Positions 15,562-23,257 of a stretch of 32,010 bases of DNA are shown piece after piece. The position numbers were made by a program, and so were the translations under genes. The notes beneath the pieces are model-generated. The model was not told where the DNA came from and did not search any database. It worked only from the letters and a program-made list of their open reading frames with translations. The stretch is from assembly GCA_947476335.1 (NCBI GenBank), contig CANJQH010000038.1, positions 1-32,010 of the forward strand, in the 5' to 3' direction. Every line of letters starts with the position of its first letter. Within the stretch, counting starts at the first letter, position 1. This DNA is from Anaerolineae bacterium (lineage in GTDB: Bacteria > Chloroflexota > Anaerolineae > J036 > Brachytrichaceae).

Positions 15562-16947
15562 TCAACTCTGACTTTCTGCCCCGTATCGAGCAATCCTGCG
15601 TGCGCGCATCGGTGCATCTCCCACGTACGCGTCCGCATCGAGCAGCGCGCGCGCATCTTCGGTGCCGATGAATTGCAGCACGCGCGCGTCTGCGCACAGC
15701 GCGTCGATCAGCGGGTTCGCTTCGCCGGCCTGCAGCGCCGCCCACGCTGTGAGCGAATGCTCGCGGATCACTTCGTGCATGTGCTGCCGATCTGCACCGC
15801 GCTTCACCACTGCCATCAGCAGCCGCTCAGTTGCAGCAAATGGGCCGTAGGTGCGCATGTTGCGCCGCACGGCGATTTCATTTACTTGCAGGCCGCGTAC
15901 GATGCGCGTCGTGGCGTGCGTGATTTCGTCTGCGGCCAGAAATGCTTCAGCCAGCACCACGCGCCGATTGGCGCTGTCGTCGAGCGTGCGCTCCAGCAGC
16001 GAATGCGCTGCGTTGTCCCACATCACGCGCGGCAGCGCAGCCAGATAGCGCGCGAGGGAGTCGATTTTTTCTGCATTGATCGGGTTGCGCTTGAATGGCA
16101 TCGCACTCGAGCCGACCTGCTTCGCGCCGAATGGTTCACTCCACTCACCGATCGGTGGCGTCTGCAGCAGCCGCAGGTCAAATGCAAATTTGTAGACCGT
16201 CTGCGCCAGCCCAGCCAGCGCGTTTACCACCAGCCAATCCTGCTTGCGTGGATATGTCTGCGTGGTGGCGTCGAAGAAGGCGAGGCCCAGCTTTTCACTG
16301 AGTCGCGCTTCGAGCGCAGCCGGGTCGTCGACGAGTTCGCCATATGACGCGCTTGTGCCAACGGCACCTTTGAAACCTTTGCCGCGAATGCCGGCGCGCG
16401 CCGCTGTGAGTTGCTCGAAATCGATGAGCAGATCCTGCAAATATTGTGCCAGTCTGTAACCTACCGTCGTTGGCTCTGCCGGTTGAATGTGGGTGAACGC
16501 CATCGTCGGCAGATCGGCGTAGCGTTCAATCTGATTGGCAAACGCATGCAGTAGTTCACGTACGGAGGCGAGCGTCAGATCGAGCGCGTCACGCAGGCGC
16601 AATGCATCGACGTTGTCTTCGATGTCCATCGAAGTGGCGCCGAGGTGGATGACGCCGCCGCCGACGGTGCACTGCTCGGCAAAGGCGCGTACTTCGGCCA
16701 TTAGGTCGTGCCGAATTTCGTGCTCGATCGCAAGCGCACGTGCAATACTGGCTTCGGTGACGTCACCGGCATGCGTAGCAATATCATCGGCCTGCGCGCG
16801 CGTGACGATGCCGAGATCGGCCTGCACATCGGCGAGCGCTGCCCACAGGCTGCGCCACAGCATGCGCTTGCGACGTTCGCTCCAAAGTTCGCGCATGGCA
16901 TCACTGCCGTAGCGCACGGAGAAAGGGGATTCAAAACGGTCGATCAT
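15562..16947 (-). CDS. purB: Adenylosuccinate lyase
   Basis: This 461-residue cytosolic enzyme of the fumarase/aspartase superfamily has two roles. It cleaves SAICAR in purine synthesis and adenylosuccinate to AMP. The superfamily signature GSSAMPFKRNP (279-289) carries the mobile catalytic Ser, and His153 lies in FTHIQPAEPT, the second conserved block. HLGATSMDIEDN (101-112) is the first. Length is normal. The start overlaps the stop of the upstream membrane-protein gene by ATGA, implying translational coupling. The last residues (AESQS) are encoded by low-complexity repeat sequence. No other purine gene is nearby. Confidence 0.95.
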   Translation of the reverse strand: MIDRFESPFSVRYGSDAMRELWSERRKRMLWRSLWAALADVQADLGIVTRAQADDIATHAGDVTEASIARALAIEHEIRHDLMAEVRAFAEQCTVGGGVIHLGATSMDIEDNVDALRLRDALDLTLASVRELLHAFANQIERYADLPTMAFTHIQPAEPTTVGYRLAQYLQDLLIDFEQLTAARAGIRGKGFKGAVGTSASYGELVDDPAALEARLSEKLGLAFFDATTQTYPRKQDWLVVNALAGLAQTVYKFAFDLRLLQTPPIGEWSEPFGAKQVGSSAMPFKRNPINAEKIDSLARYLAALPRVMWDNAAHSLLERTLDDSANRRVVLAEAFLAADEITHATTRIVRGLQVNEIAVRRNMRTYGPFAATERLLMAVVKRGADRQHMHEVIREHSLTAWAALQAGEANPLIDALCADARVLQFIGTEDARALLDADAYVGDAPMRARRIARYGAESQS

Positions 16948-17684
16948 CGAACATCAAATTTTGCGATGAACTGGGGTTGCCCGTTCAACGCCAGATGAAC
17001 TTCATATGCGCCTGGCTCGAAGCCGCCGTTAGGTTGCCAGGAGACTGAGACCGGTGTGGTTGATTCATGTTTGAGCACGTCGTTTTGCGAAAAGATTGCC
17101 TTTGCGTTGTGATACCACGTGTGCTGCACGATAACGCCAGGCATGGCGTTCTGTACCAGAAAAAAGATGTGGATGCGCTTCGTGCGCGCATCGACTCGGT
17201 CGACCAATTCGACCGGCTGTCCCTTGGCGTTGATTGCATCGGCAACGCCGAAGAGCGTCAGATGCGGGCCGGCCGGCGTGGGCGTTTCTGCAGCCGTTGG
17301 CTCTGCTGTCGTTGGCTCTGCTGTCGTTGCGATCGTTGCTTTGGATGCGGCAATCGTCGGCGCTGATGTTGGTATCGGCGCGATCGTCGGCGTGGCTGTG
17401 TTCAGCATTGGCGTCGATTTGATGGCAGCTGGCGAGAATTGCAACAGAGCTGGCGGCAGCATTTCTATTTTGAATGCGCGCACTCCGACCAGAGTGGCCG
17501 CTGCGCACAAAAAAATCATTGCGATGCCAAGCCGGATCGCCGCAGCGCGGCGTGCAGCCATTCGCAGATAGTAGAACGCAGCTTTGCGTACTTTGCCAAG
17601 TTGCCAGATTGCCGATAGTAACAGCGCAATACTGACGGCCGCCGCGAGCACGGCAGATCCTCCCAGTAAGTCGGCAAAAGACAT
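16944..17684 (-). CDS. Membrane protein with Thr/Pro-rich linker and C-terminal extracellular domain
   Basis: I do not recognise this 246-residue protein. It has two hydrophobic segments (about 8-27 and 50-68) with a basic stretch between them, so the N-terminus is probably outside and the long C-terminal part outside as well. Residues about 85-142 are low-complexity (Thr, Ala, Pro, with tandem TTAEPTTAEP), a typical surface spacer. The remainder (about 145-246) looks like a beta-sandwich domain, with QHTWYHN and a terminal GAYEVHLALNGQ block. ATG at 17684 is chosen because it directly precedes the first membrane segment and the earlier frame is repeat DNA. Its stop overlaps the purB start by 4 bases. 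Confidence 0.75.
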   Translation of the reverse strand: MSFADLLGGSAVLAAAVSIALLLSAIWQLGKVRKAAFYYLRMAARRAAAIRLGIAMIFLCAAATLVGVRAFKIEMLPPALLQFSPAAIKSTPMLNTATPTIAPIPTSAPTIAASKATIATTAEPTTAEPTAAETPTPAGPHLTLFGVADAINAKGQPVELVDRVDARTKRIHIFFLVQNAMPGVIVQHTWYHNAKAIFSQNDVLKHESTTPVSVSWQPNGGFEPGAYEVHLALNGQPQFIAKFDVR

Positions 17685-17881
17685 TGGCGTAATGTTAGCG
17701 TAGATTTTTGTATCTATTTGGACGTGCCTTGGGCTTAGTAGTGCGTCCATGCAAAACTTGTAGGTTCCCACTAAACATCCCAATATCGGCGCTGCGCCGC
17801 AGCCACGGCTGCGCCTTCAACGCAAGCCCAGGCAGAATCGAAGTACGCCCTTTCAGGGCTGGACGGCGCCAACGGTGCGCA

Positions 17882-17940
17882 AGCCCCGGGTGGTGACGGC
17901 GGCGCAGCGACGCGCGGTCAACGTTTGCCCCCAACGGCGG
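17882..17940 (+). repeat. Family C direct repeat, copy 1
   Basis: These 59 bp start agccccgggtggtgacggcg and end cccccaacggcgg. They match 18049-18107 with one difference (g here, a there) near the middle. The spacing between copies is 167 bp. Confidence 0.92.
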
Positions 17941-17978
17941 CGGCGGTCACCTGCACCCGGACAGAGGGTCCGCAGCAG

Positions 17979-18024
17979 CGCGCCTTCGGCGCTTTTTTCG
18001 CGGAACATGAGCGCCGAAGGCGCG
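17979..18024. repeat. 15-bp perfect hairpin between the family C repeats
   Basis: cgcgccttcggcgct (17979-17993) pairs perfectly with agcgccgaaggcgcg (18010-18024). The 16-base loop begins with a run of T. Read on the plus strand, the left half alone (gcgccttcggcgc followed by six T) is also a compact terminator-like hairpin. Confidence 0.85.
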
Positions 18025-18048
18025 GTCCACTGCGGCAGACCAGCAGCC

Positions 18049-18107
18049 AGCCCCGGGTGGTGACGGCGGCGCAGCGACGCGCGATCAACGTTTGCCCCCA
18101 ACGGCGG
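18049..18107 (+). repeat. Family C direct repeat, copy 2
   Basis: Second 59-bp copy, same orientation as 17882-17940 with a single substitution. It ends 53 bases before the kinase start codon, so the promoter or leader of the two-component genes is inside or next to it. Confidence 0.92.
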
Positions 18108-18160
18108 ATGCACCCCAACGGTGGGTACACCGGATGCGCCTCTACAATTCCCGCTTCTAC

Positions 18161-19594
18161 ATGATTGATCAGCTGCACCAATTCTTCGAGATTAACGACG
18201 TCATCGTGCAATTCGTGCACGGTCAGGTTTTTCTGTTGCTCGGTGTGACGATGGGCCTGCAGTATTTTCGGCCGAGCCGGCTCGAGCTTGCGCGCGCGCT
18301 GCCATGGCTGGCTGCGTTCGGGCTGTTCGAGGCGGTGGCCACGTGGGGCAACAGCTTCATTCCGTTGCAGGAAAGTGTGCTGGTCTTGGAGATGATTCGT
18401 AACCTGCGCTTCCTGCAGCTTTTTGTGCATCTGCTGAGCTTTGCGTCGCTGCTCGGTTTCGGCCTGCGCCTGAGCGAGCCGACTGTGCCGCCGTGGGCAG
18501 TGCCGACGCTGACGACGCTGATGACGCTGATCTTCGGCGCATTTTTCATCACGAACCATTTGCTTTACAAGGGGATAAGCCAAATTAGCACCTCCTCTCT
18601 CGAAGCGCTGTTGCGTTATGCACTGTGCATGCCGTCCGCGCTGCTGGTCGCCTTCGGATTGCGTCAGCAGGCTTCGCGGCTGATCGGTCCGTTACAGGTG
18701 CCACGCCTGGTAAATCATCTGCGTGTGGCTGGCTTCGGCTTTATTTTTTATGCAATTGCTGAAGGCGTGCTCGTCCCGTTCGCACCCTTTCTACTCGCTT
18801 CTTTTTTCAATACCAGCGCACTGTTCGAATCTAGCGGTATTCCGATCGGCATCATTCGCGGTATCGTCGGCGCAGTGATTGCCTGGTTTATGGTACGCTC
18901 GCTCGAAGCTTTTCGTATTGAGGCGGACCGCCTCGCTGAAGCGCTGCACAATCAGCAGGCGCTTAACACTGAACGCGAACGCATCAGCCGCGACCTGCAT
19001 GATGGCACGCTGCAAAATATCTACGCCGCCGGATTAATGATCGATGACGCGCGACATGCTCTCGCTGTACCGCACGAGCCGTCGCAGGTCGCGCACGCGC
19101 AGGTGCAGCTCGGCAACGTCATGACTACGCTGAACAAGACGACGCAGGAAATTCGTGGCTACATTTACGATCTGCGGCGCTCGGTCATGGGTGAAGAAGA
19201 CCTCGCCCGCGGCCTGCTTGACATCGTGACTGAGTTTCGCTTGCGTACTTCGGTGTCGACGGAATGGGCCGTCGAAGGCAGTTCGCAATTTACGAGCACG
19301 CCCGAGCAGCGTTATCACATTTACCAGATCGTGCGTGAAGCGTTTAGCAACATCCTGCGCCACTCAGGCGCTACGCAAGTGCATCTGTGGCTGTCATACT
19401 GCGACTGTGTCGGTGAAACGGCGCATGCAGTTCGTATTGAGATTGGTGATAATGGACGCGGTGCGCTGGCAACGGCGCGTGTCGGCAAGGGCCTCCTGAA
19501 CATGCGCGAGCGGGCGCACTTGTTGCAGGCCGAATTTGATATTCATAGTGAAGCTGACAAAGGCACACGTATCGTGCTCATCGTCCGCAGCTGA
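18161..19594 (+). CDS. Membrane sensor histidine kinase, NarL/LiaS type
   Basis: This 477-residue kinase autophosphorylates on His and passes phosphate to the adjacent regulator. Seven hydrophobic segments (about 18-37, 46-63, 82-103, 113-136, 148-167, 190-216, 230-247) form an integral-membrane sensor with little extracellular sequence, suggesting a membrane or small-molecule signal. A short coiled-coil leads to the HisKA_3 box ERISRDLHDGTLQN with phospho-acceptor His280. The ATPase domain has the N box (Asn397 in EAFSNILRHS), DNGRG (430-434) and GKGLLNMRERA. All catalytic blocks are present. ATG at 18161 is preferred; ATG at 18134 is in frame but lies nearer the repeats. The regulator gene follows after 15 bases. 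Confidence 0.93.
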   Translation: MIDQLHQFFEINDVIVQFVHGQVFLLLGVTMGLQYFRPSRLELARALPWLAAFGLFEAVATWGNSFIPLQESVLVLEMIRNLRFLQLFVHLLSFASLLGFGLRLSEPTVPPWAVPTLTTLMTLIFGAFFITNHLLYKGISQISTSSLEALLRYALCMPSALLVAFGLRQQASRLIGPLQVPRLVNHLRVAGFGFIFYAIAEGVLVPFAPFLLASFFNTSALFESSGIPIGIIRGIVGAVIAWFMVRSLEAFRIEADRLAEALHNQQALNTERERISRDLHDGTLQNIYAAGLMIDDARHALAVPHEPSQVAHAQVQLGNVMTTLNKTTQEIRGYIYDLRRSVMGEEDLARGLLDIVTEFRLRTSVSTEWAVEGSSQFTSTPEQRYHIYQIVREAFSNILRHSGATQVHLWLSYCDCVGETAHAVRIEIGDNGRGALATARVGKGLLNMRERAHLLQAEFDIHSEADKGTRIVLIVRS

Positions 19595-19609
19595 GGATTT
19601 GTAACGACT

Positions 19610-20263
19610 ATGTCCAAATTGAGATTGCTGCTTGTGGATGATCATGAGATCGTGCGGATCGGTTTGAAGACAATGCTCGGCCGCTATGTCGATTTCGAAG
19701 TGGTAGATGAAGCGTCGACAGGCCAGGAGGCAGTGCGCAAGACGCTCGCGCATCGGCCCGATATTGTGATCATGGATGTGCGACTCAGCGGCATGAGCGG
19801 CATCGAGGCGTGCAAGGAAATCTGTGCGAACGCGCCGAGCGTGAAGGTCATCATGCTCACCAGCTATGGTGATGACGATACGCTGTTTGAAAGCATCGCC
19901 GCCGGCGCCAGCGGTTATGTGCTCAAGCAGGTTGGCAGCGATGATCTGGTGAAGAAAATTCAGGAGGTCGGACGTGGTGAAGCAGCGGCTGATCCAATGA
20001 CGACCAGCCGCATGTTCGCGCGCATGCGTGAGATGGCGCGCAAGCGCGAGGAGAGCGCATTCTCGCAGCTCACCGAACAGGAATTGCGCGTGCTGGCGCT
20101 GCTGGCTGAGGGCAAGACCAATCGCGAAATCGCGGACACGCTCGTGCTCGGCGAAGGTACCGTGCGTAATTACGTGAGTTCGGTATTTTCAAAATTGCAC
20201 GTGAATAACCGTGCCGAAGCCGCCGCCTACGCCGCCGCGCACAATATTCGGGACTATATGTGA
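19610..20263 (+). CDS. Response regulator, NarL/FixJ family
   Basis: This 217-residue regulator is the partner of the kinase 15 bases upstream. The receiver domain has the acidic pair Asp10-Asp11, phospho-acceptor Asp56 (DIVIMD), Thr84 (IMLTS) and Lys106 (GYVLK). A linker (about 120-152) leads to a LuxR-type helix-turn-helix (about 154-212) with [22 protein letters not shown] and [14 protein letters not shown]. It is a DNA-binding transcription factor of normal length. Target genes cannot be read from the sequence; autoregulation through the repeat-bearing upstream region is possible. The stop codon lies inside the left arm of a 30-bp hairpin shared with the convergent ada gene. Confidence 0.95.
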   Translation: MSKLRLLLVDDHEIVRIGLKTMLGRYVDFEVVDEASTGQEAVRKTLAHRPDIVIMDVRLSGMSGIEACKEICANAPSVKVIMLTSYGDDDTLFESIAAGASGYVLKQVGSDDLVKKIQEVGRGEAAADPMTTSRMFARMREMARKREESAFSQLTEQELRVLALLAEGKTNREIADTLVLGEGTVRNYVSSVFSKLHVNNRAEAAAYAAAHNIRDYM

Positions 20264-20342
20264 GTGGATAGTGATAGTGGATAGTAATAGTAAAGAGCTG
20301 GGGGCAGGCTCAACTATCACTCTCCACTATGACTATCCACTC
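20262..20342. terminator. Imperfect 30-bp hairpin covering both stop codons of regulator and ada genes
   Basis: The arm 20262-20291 pairs with 20313-20342 at 26 of 30 positions, around a loop of about 21 bases. Both arms are built from gtggatagt words. The left arm includes the end of the regulator stop codon. The right arm contains the stop and last codons of the convergent ada gene. A shared bidirectional terminator is the likely role, although no T-tract is present. Confidence 0.65.
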
Positions 20343-21237
20343 TCTGCAGAAGCGCGTTCTTCCGCGCCTTCCCCCATCGATACCCGCCCATGGTGCCGTC
20401 GCTGCGGATGATGCGGTGGCATGGAATAACCACTGCGATTTCGTTGGCGCCACATGCGTTGGCGACGGCGCGCGAGGCGGTCTGTCGGCCGATGATTTCT
20501 GCGATCTGACGATATGTGCGCGTCTGGTCGTCGGGGATTTCGCGCAGCGCCTGCCACACTTGCGCCTGAAACGCCGTGCCCTGTATATCGAGCGGCAGCG
20601 AGCGCAGCACAGCGTCCTGCGTTCGGCCCGCGAGGTATTCACGCAGCGCATCGGCGAATGCGATGAGATCGGCATCGTCGTCGGCATGTTCGATGCGCGC
20701 GCGCGGATGCACACGCTGTAGCTCGCGCATGAGCGCGTCGTCGTCCTCGCCGAAGTACACCGCACACAGGCCGCGCACAGTGCACGCTATGAGCATTCGG
20801 CCGAGTGGGCTGTCGGCGATGGTGGAGCGAATGGGGCCGCGGCGTTCGGGGGCAGCGCTGCGCACACGAGCGTACTGCGCCGGGGACACACCGAGCACGC
20901 GCTTGAATGTGCGTTGCAGATACGCTGGGCTGTAATTCAGTTTGCAGCTCAGCGCGTCGAGCCGGGCGTGGCCGTGCGCGTCGACAAAATTTGCCACGCG
21001 TTGTGCCAGCGCCGCCGCCGGCGCATGCTCGGCGCGCGGCTGGCAGCGCTTGCATGGCCGGTAGCTGGCGGCCTCGGCGGCGGCGGCCTCGGTGAAGAAT
21101 TCGACGTTTTTTCGATGTGGTCGCGCGCTGCACGATGGCCGGCAGTACACGCCGGTCGTGCGCACAGCCACGTAAAACTTTCCGTCGTATGCGGCGTCTT
21201 TTGCTGCGAACGCCAACCACATTTCATCGTTGTTCAT
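20317..21237 (-). CDS. ada: Ada-type methylated-DNA repair protein with shortened AraC region
   Basis: This 306-residue protein repairs alkylated DNA by methyl transfer to its own cysteines. The N-terminal Ada zinc domain has Cys32, Cys36, Cys62 and Cys65 (the first is the phosphotriester methyl acceptor in E. coli Ada). The C-terminal O6-methylguanine methyltransferase has the active site IPCHR with Cys273 and the preceding RAVANACGAN block. Between them, residues 78-126 match only the first helix-turn-helix of the AraC-type domain. The second one, about 48 residues in E. coli Ada, is absent without any frameshift, which accounts for the length difference (306 against 354). Repair should be intact, but DNA binding as an activator may be weak. 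The final residues (RVDSHSGE) come from the hairpin sequence. Confidence 0.92.
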   Translation of the reverse strand: MNNDEMWLAFAAKDAAYDGKFYVAVRTTGVYCRPSCSARPHRKNVEFFTEAAAAEAASYRPCKRCQPRAEHAPAAALAQRVANFVDAHGHARLDALSCKLNYSPAYLQRTFKRVLGVSPAQYARVRSAAPERRGPIRSTIADSPLGRMLIACTVRGLCAVYFGEDDDALMRELQRVHPRARIEHADDDADLIAFADALREYLAGRTQDAVLRSLPLDIQGTAFQAQVWQALREIPDDQTRTYRQIAEIIGRQTASRAVANACGANEIAVVIPCHRIIRSDGTMGGYRWGKARKNALLQRVDSHSGE

Positions 21238-21320
21238 CGTAGCGATGATAGGCCGGCTGCTGGCTGGAGGGAATATAAATCTTGCACTCTTGGTCTTGGA
21301 AGAAGCAGAGAGCCGGAGCG

Positions 21321-21355
21321 GAGAGTCAGGGTGAAGAACAATAATTCTGACTCTC
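21321..21355. repeat. Low-complexity hairpin in the ada/amidohydrolase gap
   Basis: gagagtcag (21321-21329) pairs with ctgactctc (21347-21355), with looser cagag/ctctg extension outward. It precedes the family A element in the 309-base gap between the divergent ada and amidohydrolase genes. Besides these two structures, no gene or clear promoter is recognised in the gap. Confidence 0.55.
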
Positions 21356-21395
21356 TACTCTGACGGGAGTGCTCAAAATCGAATTGATGAAACCC

Positions 21396-21502
21396 GTAAC
21401 TACTCAGGCCCAAATCAGTATTTCCCACGAAACATGCCATCGCCCGACCCCAAAGGGACGGGCAATGGCATGTTTCGCGGATATCAATTGGGCTTTGCGC
21501 AC
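21396..21502. repeat. Family A element with a variant right half (chimera A/A')
   Basis: The left end (gtaactactcaggcccaaat from 21396) is standard family A. The right end reads gcggatatcaattgggctttgcgc and matches, in reverse complement, the element starting at 31883. The central stem (cgaaacatgcca... with loop aaa) differs completely from the ctctccccc stems of the other copies, yet its two arms are complementary apart from two mismatches. It lies 45 bases before the amidohydrolase start codon. Confidence 0.82.
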
Positions 21503-21546
21503 CCCACTCTGACTCGCTGCTCCAATCGTGCGCCACAATATGACCC

Positions 21547-23139
21547 ATGAATCTGCTCCTCACCAACGCCAATATCTACACGGTGAATCCCCGGCAGCCA
21601 CGCGCATCTGCGATCGCCATCGCCAATGACCGCATCGTCGCCGTCGGTACAGACGCCGAAATTGATGGTGTGCACCTGCCGAATGCGCCGCGCATCGATA
21701 TGCGCGGCGCATTTGTGTTGCCCGGCCTGATCGATTCGCACATGCACCTGCAGCACACGGCAATGGCCATGCTGTCGGTCGACCTCGACGAGGTGCCGTC
21801 GCTCGAAGAGGCGGTGCAGCGCGTGCGCATGCGCACTGCGACGACGCCGAAGGGCCAGTGGATTCAGGGCTGGGGCTGGCAGCAGATGGTCTGGTCGCCG
21901 CCGAATTTTCCGCACGCACGCGACCTCGACGCGGCGACGAGTGATCACCCGGTGCTGATGAGCGCCAAGAGCGGCCACGCCTCTTGGGTGAACAGCGTCG
22001 CGCTGCGCATCGCCGGAATCACGCGCGACACCCCGAATCCGGTCGGCGGCGAAATTGTGCGTGACGAACACGGCGAACCCACCGGCGTGCTGCTCGAAGG
22101 CCCGGCGATGAGCCTGGTGAGCCGCCTCGTACCGCCGCCGTCGAATGACTATGCCGACGACGCCGTCGCAGCCGCGATGCGTGCGATGAACAAGGCCGGC
22201 TTAACCACTGTGCACTGTATGGATGGCGACGGCGGTATTGAATCGTTCAAGACGTACCAGCGCGTGCGCGAGAGCGGCCGCAACAGCGTGCGCATCGTCA
22301 AGATGCTGCCGGTGCAGGCGCTCGATGAAGTGATCGACAGTGGCCTGCGCAGTGGCTTTGGTGATGATTGGCTGCGCATCGGTAACATCAAGATTTTCAC
22401 CGATGGCGCGCTCGGCCCGCGCACAGCTTGGATGGTCGAACCCTATGAAGGCGCGCCGGCCAATAAGGGCATCTCGATCTATGATCCAGAGCAGATCGTT
22501 GAATTCACCACGAAGGCACACGGTGCCGGCCTCGGCATCGTTGTGCACGCGATCGGCGACCGTGCCAATCATGAGACGCTCAACGCGATCGAATTTTCGC
22601 GCCGCACGCATGGCGCCGGAAAATTCCGCGATCGCATCGAGCATGCGCAGGTGCTGCTGCCGCAGGACATCGCACGCTTCGCACAGCTCGACGTCATCGC
22701 TGCGGTGCAGCCGATTCACGCCACGCAGGACATGCGCATGGTCGATGCGTCGTGGGGCTCGCAGCGTGCGCCCTACGCCTGCGCGTTTCGTTCGCTGTGG
22801 AACGCCGGCGCACGCCTGTCCTTCGGTTCCGACGCGCCTGTCGAGACGTTCGACCCACTCGTCGGTATGCACGCCGTCGTCACGCGCAAGCGCCGCGACG
22901 GCGCCTATGCGCCCGCAGGCTGGCAGCCGCAGGAATGCCTCACCGTCGATGAGGCGATTTATGGCTATACCCTGGGCGCAGCTTGGTCTGGTTATGGCGA
23001 GAACAGCATCGGCTCGCTCGAGGTCGGCAAACTCGCCGATCTCGTCGTACTCGACCGCGATCTGACCGCCATCCCTGCCGACGAAATTCCGCACGCACAG
23101 GTGCAGCGCGTCATGATCGGCGGCGAATGGGTGGGATGA
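21547..23139 (+). CDS. Amidohydrolase family protein, YtcJ-like
   Basis: This 530-residue metal-dependent hydrolase is of the amidohydrolase 3 type. The composite beta domain (1-57 and the C-terminus) surrounds the TIM-barrel core. The metal motif GLIDSHMHL (His65, His67) opens the barrel, His334 is in VVHAIGDRAN, His377 or thereabouts is in RIEHAQVL, and Asp429 is in FGSDAPVE. All expected metal ligands are seen. No signal peptide is present, so it acts in the cytoplasm. Members of this group hydrolyse varied amides and cyclic amides and the substrate cannot be inferred. It is followed by a gac/gtc-word hairpin and the alpha-2-macroglobulin gene in the same direction. Confidence 0.92.
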   Translation: MNLLLTNANIYTVNPRQPRASAIAIANDRIVAVGTDAEIDGVHLPNAPRIDMRGAFVLPGLIDSHMHLQHTAMAMLSVDLDEVPSLEEAVQRVRMRTATTPKGQWIQGWGWQQMVWSPPNFPHARDLDAATSDHPVLMSAKSGHASWVNSVALRIAGITRDTPNPVGGEIVRDEHGEPTGVLLEGPAMSLVSRLVPPPSNDYADDAVAAAMRAMNKAGLTTVHCMDGDGGIESFKTYQRVRESGRNSVRIVKMLPVQALDEVIDSGLRSGFGDDWLRIGNIKIFTDGALGPRTAWMVEPYEGAPANKGISIYDPEQIVEFTTKAHGAGLGIVVHAIGDRANHETLNAIEFSRRTHGAGKFRDRIEHAQVLLPQDIARFAQLDVIAAVQPIHATQDMRMVDASWGSQRAPYACAFRSLWNAGARLSFGSDAPVETFDPLVGMHAVVTRKRRDGAYAPAGWQPQECLTVDEAIYGYTLGAAWSGYGENSIGSLEVGKLADLVVLDRDLTAIPADEIPHAQVQRVMIGGEWVG

Positions 23140-23151
23140 GGACGGCTGACG

Positions 23152-23211
23152 GACGACGGACGGTGGCATGTCGTCGGCGAACTGTCCGTTGGCCGTCGGT
23201 CGTCCGTCGTC
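23152..23211. terminator. gac/gtc-word hairpin after the amidohydrolase gene
   Basis: gacgacggacg (23152-23162) pairs exactly with cgtccgtcgtc (23201-23211). Both sides continue as degenerate gacggac and gtccgtc words from 23141 to about 23220, so alternative registers are possible. It fills most of the 118-base gap before the next gene. Terminator function is inferred from position. Confidence 0.55.
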
Positions 23212-23257
23212 GTATTGCCGGCGAGAATAGACACTTGCAAATATGTGAGGTTCATCT

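Larger units (their letters stand above)
17685..18160. other. 476-base gap made largely of repeats, upstream of the two-component genes
   Basis: No gene is supported here. The first 100 bases (17685-17785) are A+T-richer than the rest and may carry the promoters of the divergent genes. Then follow small palindromes (gcgctgcgccgcagc, gccctttcagggc), the first 59-bp family C repeat, a 15-bp hairpin and the second family C copy. The kinase start codon is 53 bases beyond the second copy. The open frames in this stretch on both strands are repeat-derived (recurrent RASLRRRHHPG-type peptides) and not taken as proteins. Confidence 0.7.

Noticed and set aside
17882..18107. CRISPR array from spaced repeats
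   Set aside because: Only two copies, 59 bp long and 167 bp apart, with internal hairpin DNA. No cas genes are present.
17853..18160. Small proteins encoded in the 17.7-18.2 kb gap
   Set aside because: The frames on both strands translate the family C repeat twice and have no initiation signals.
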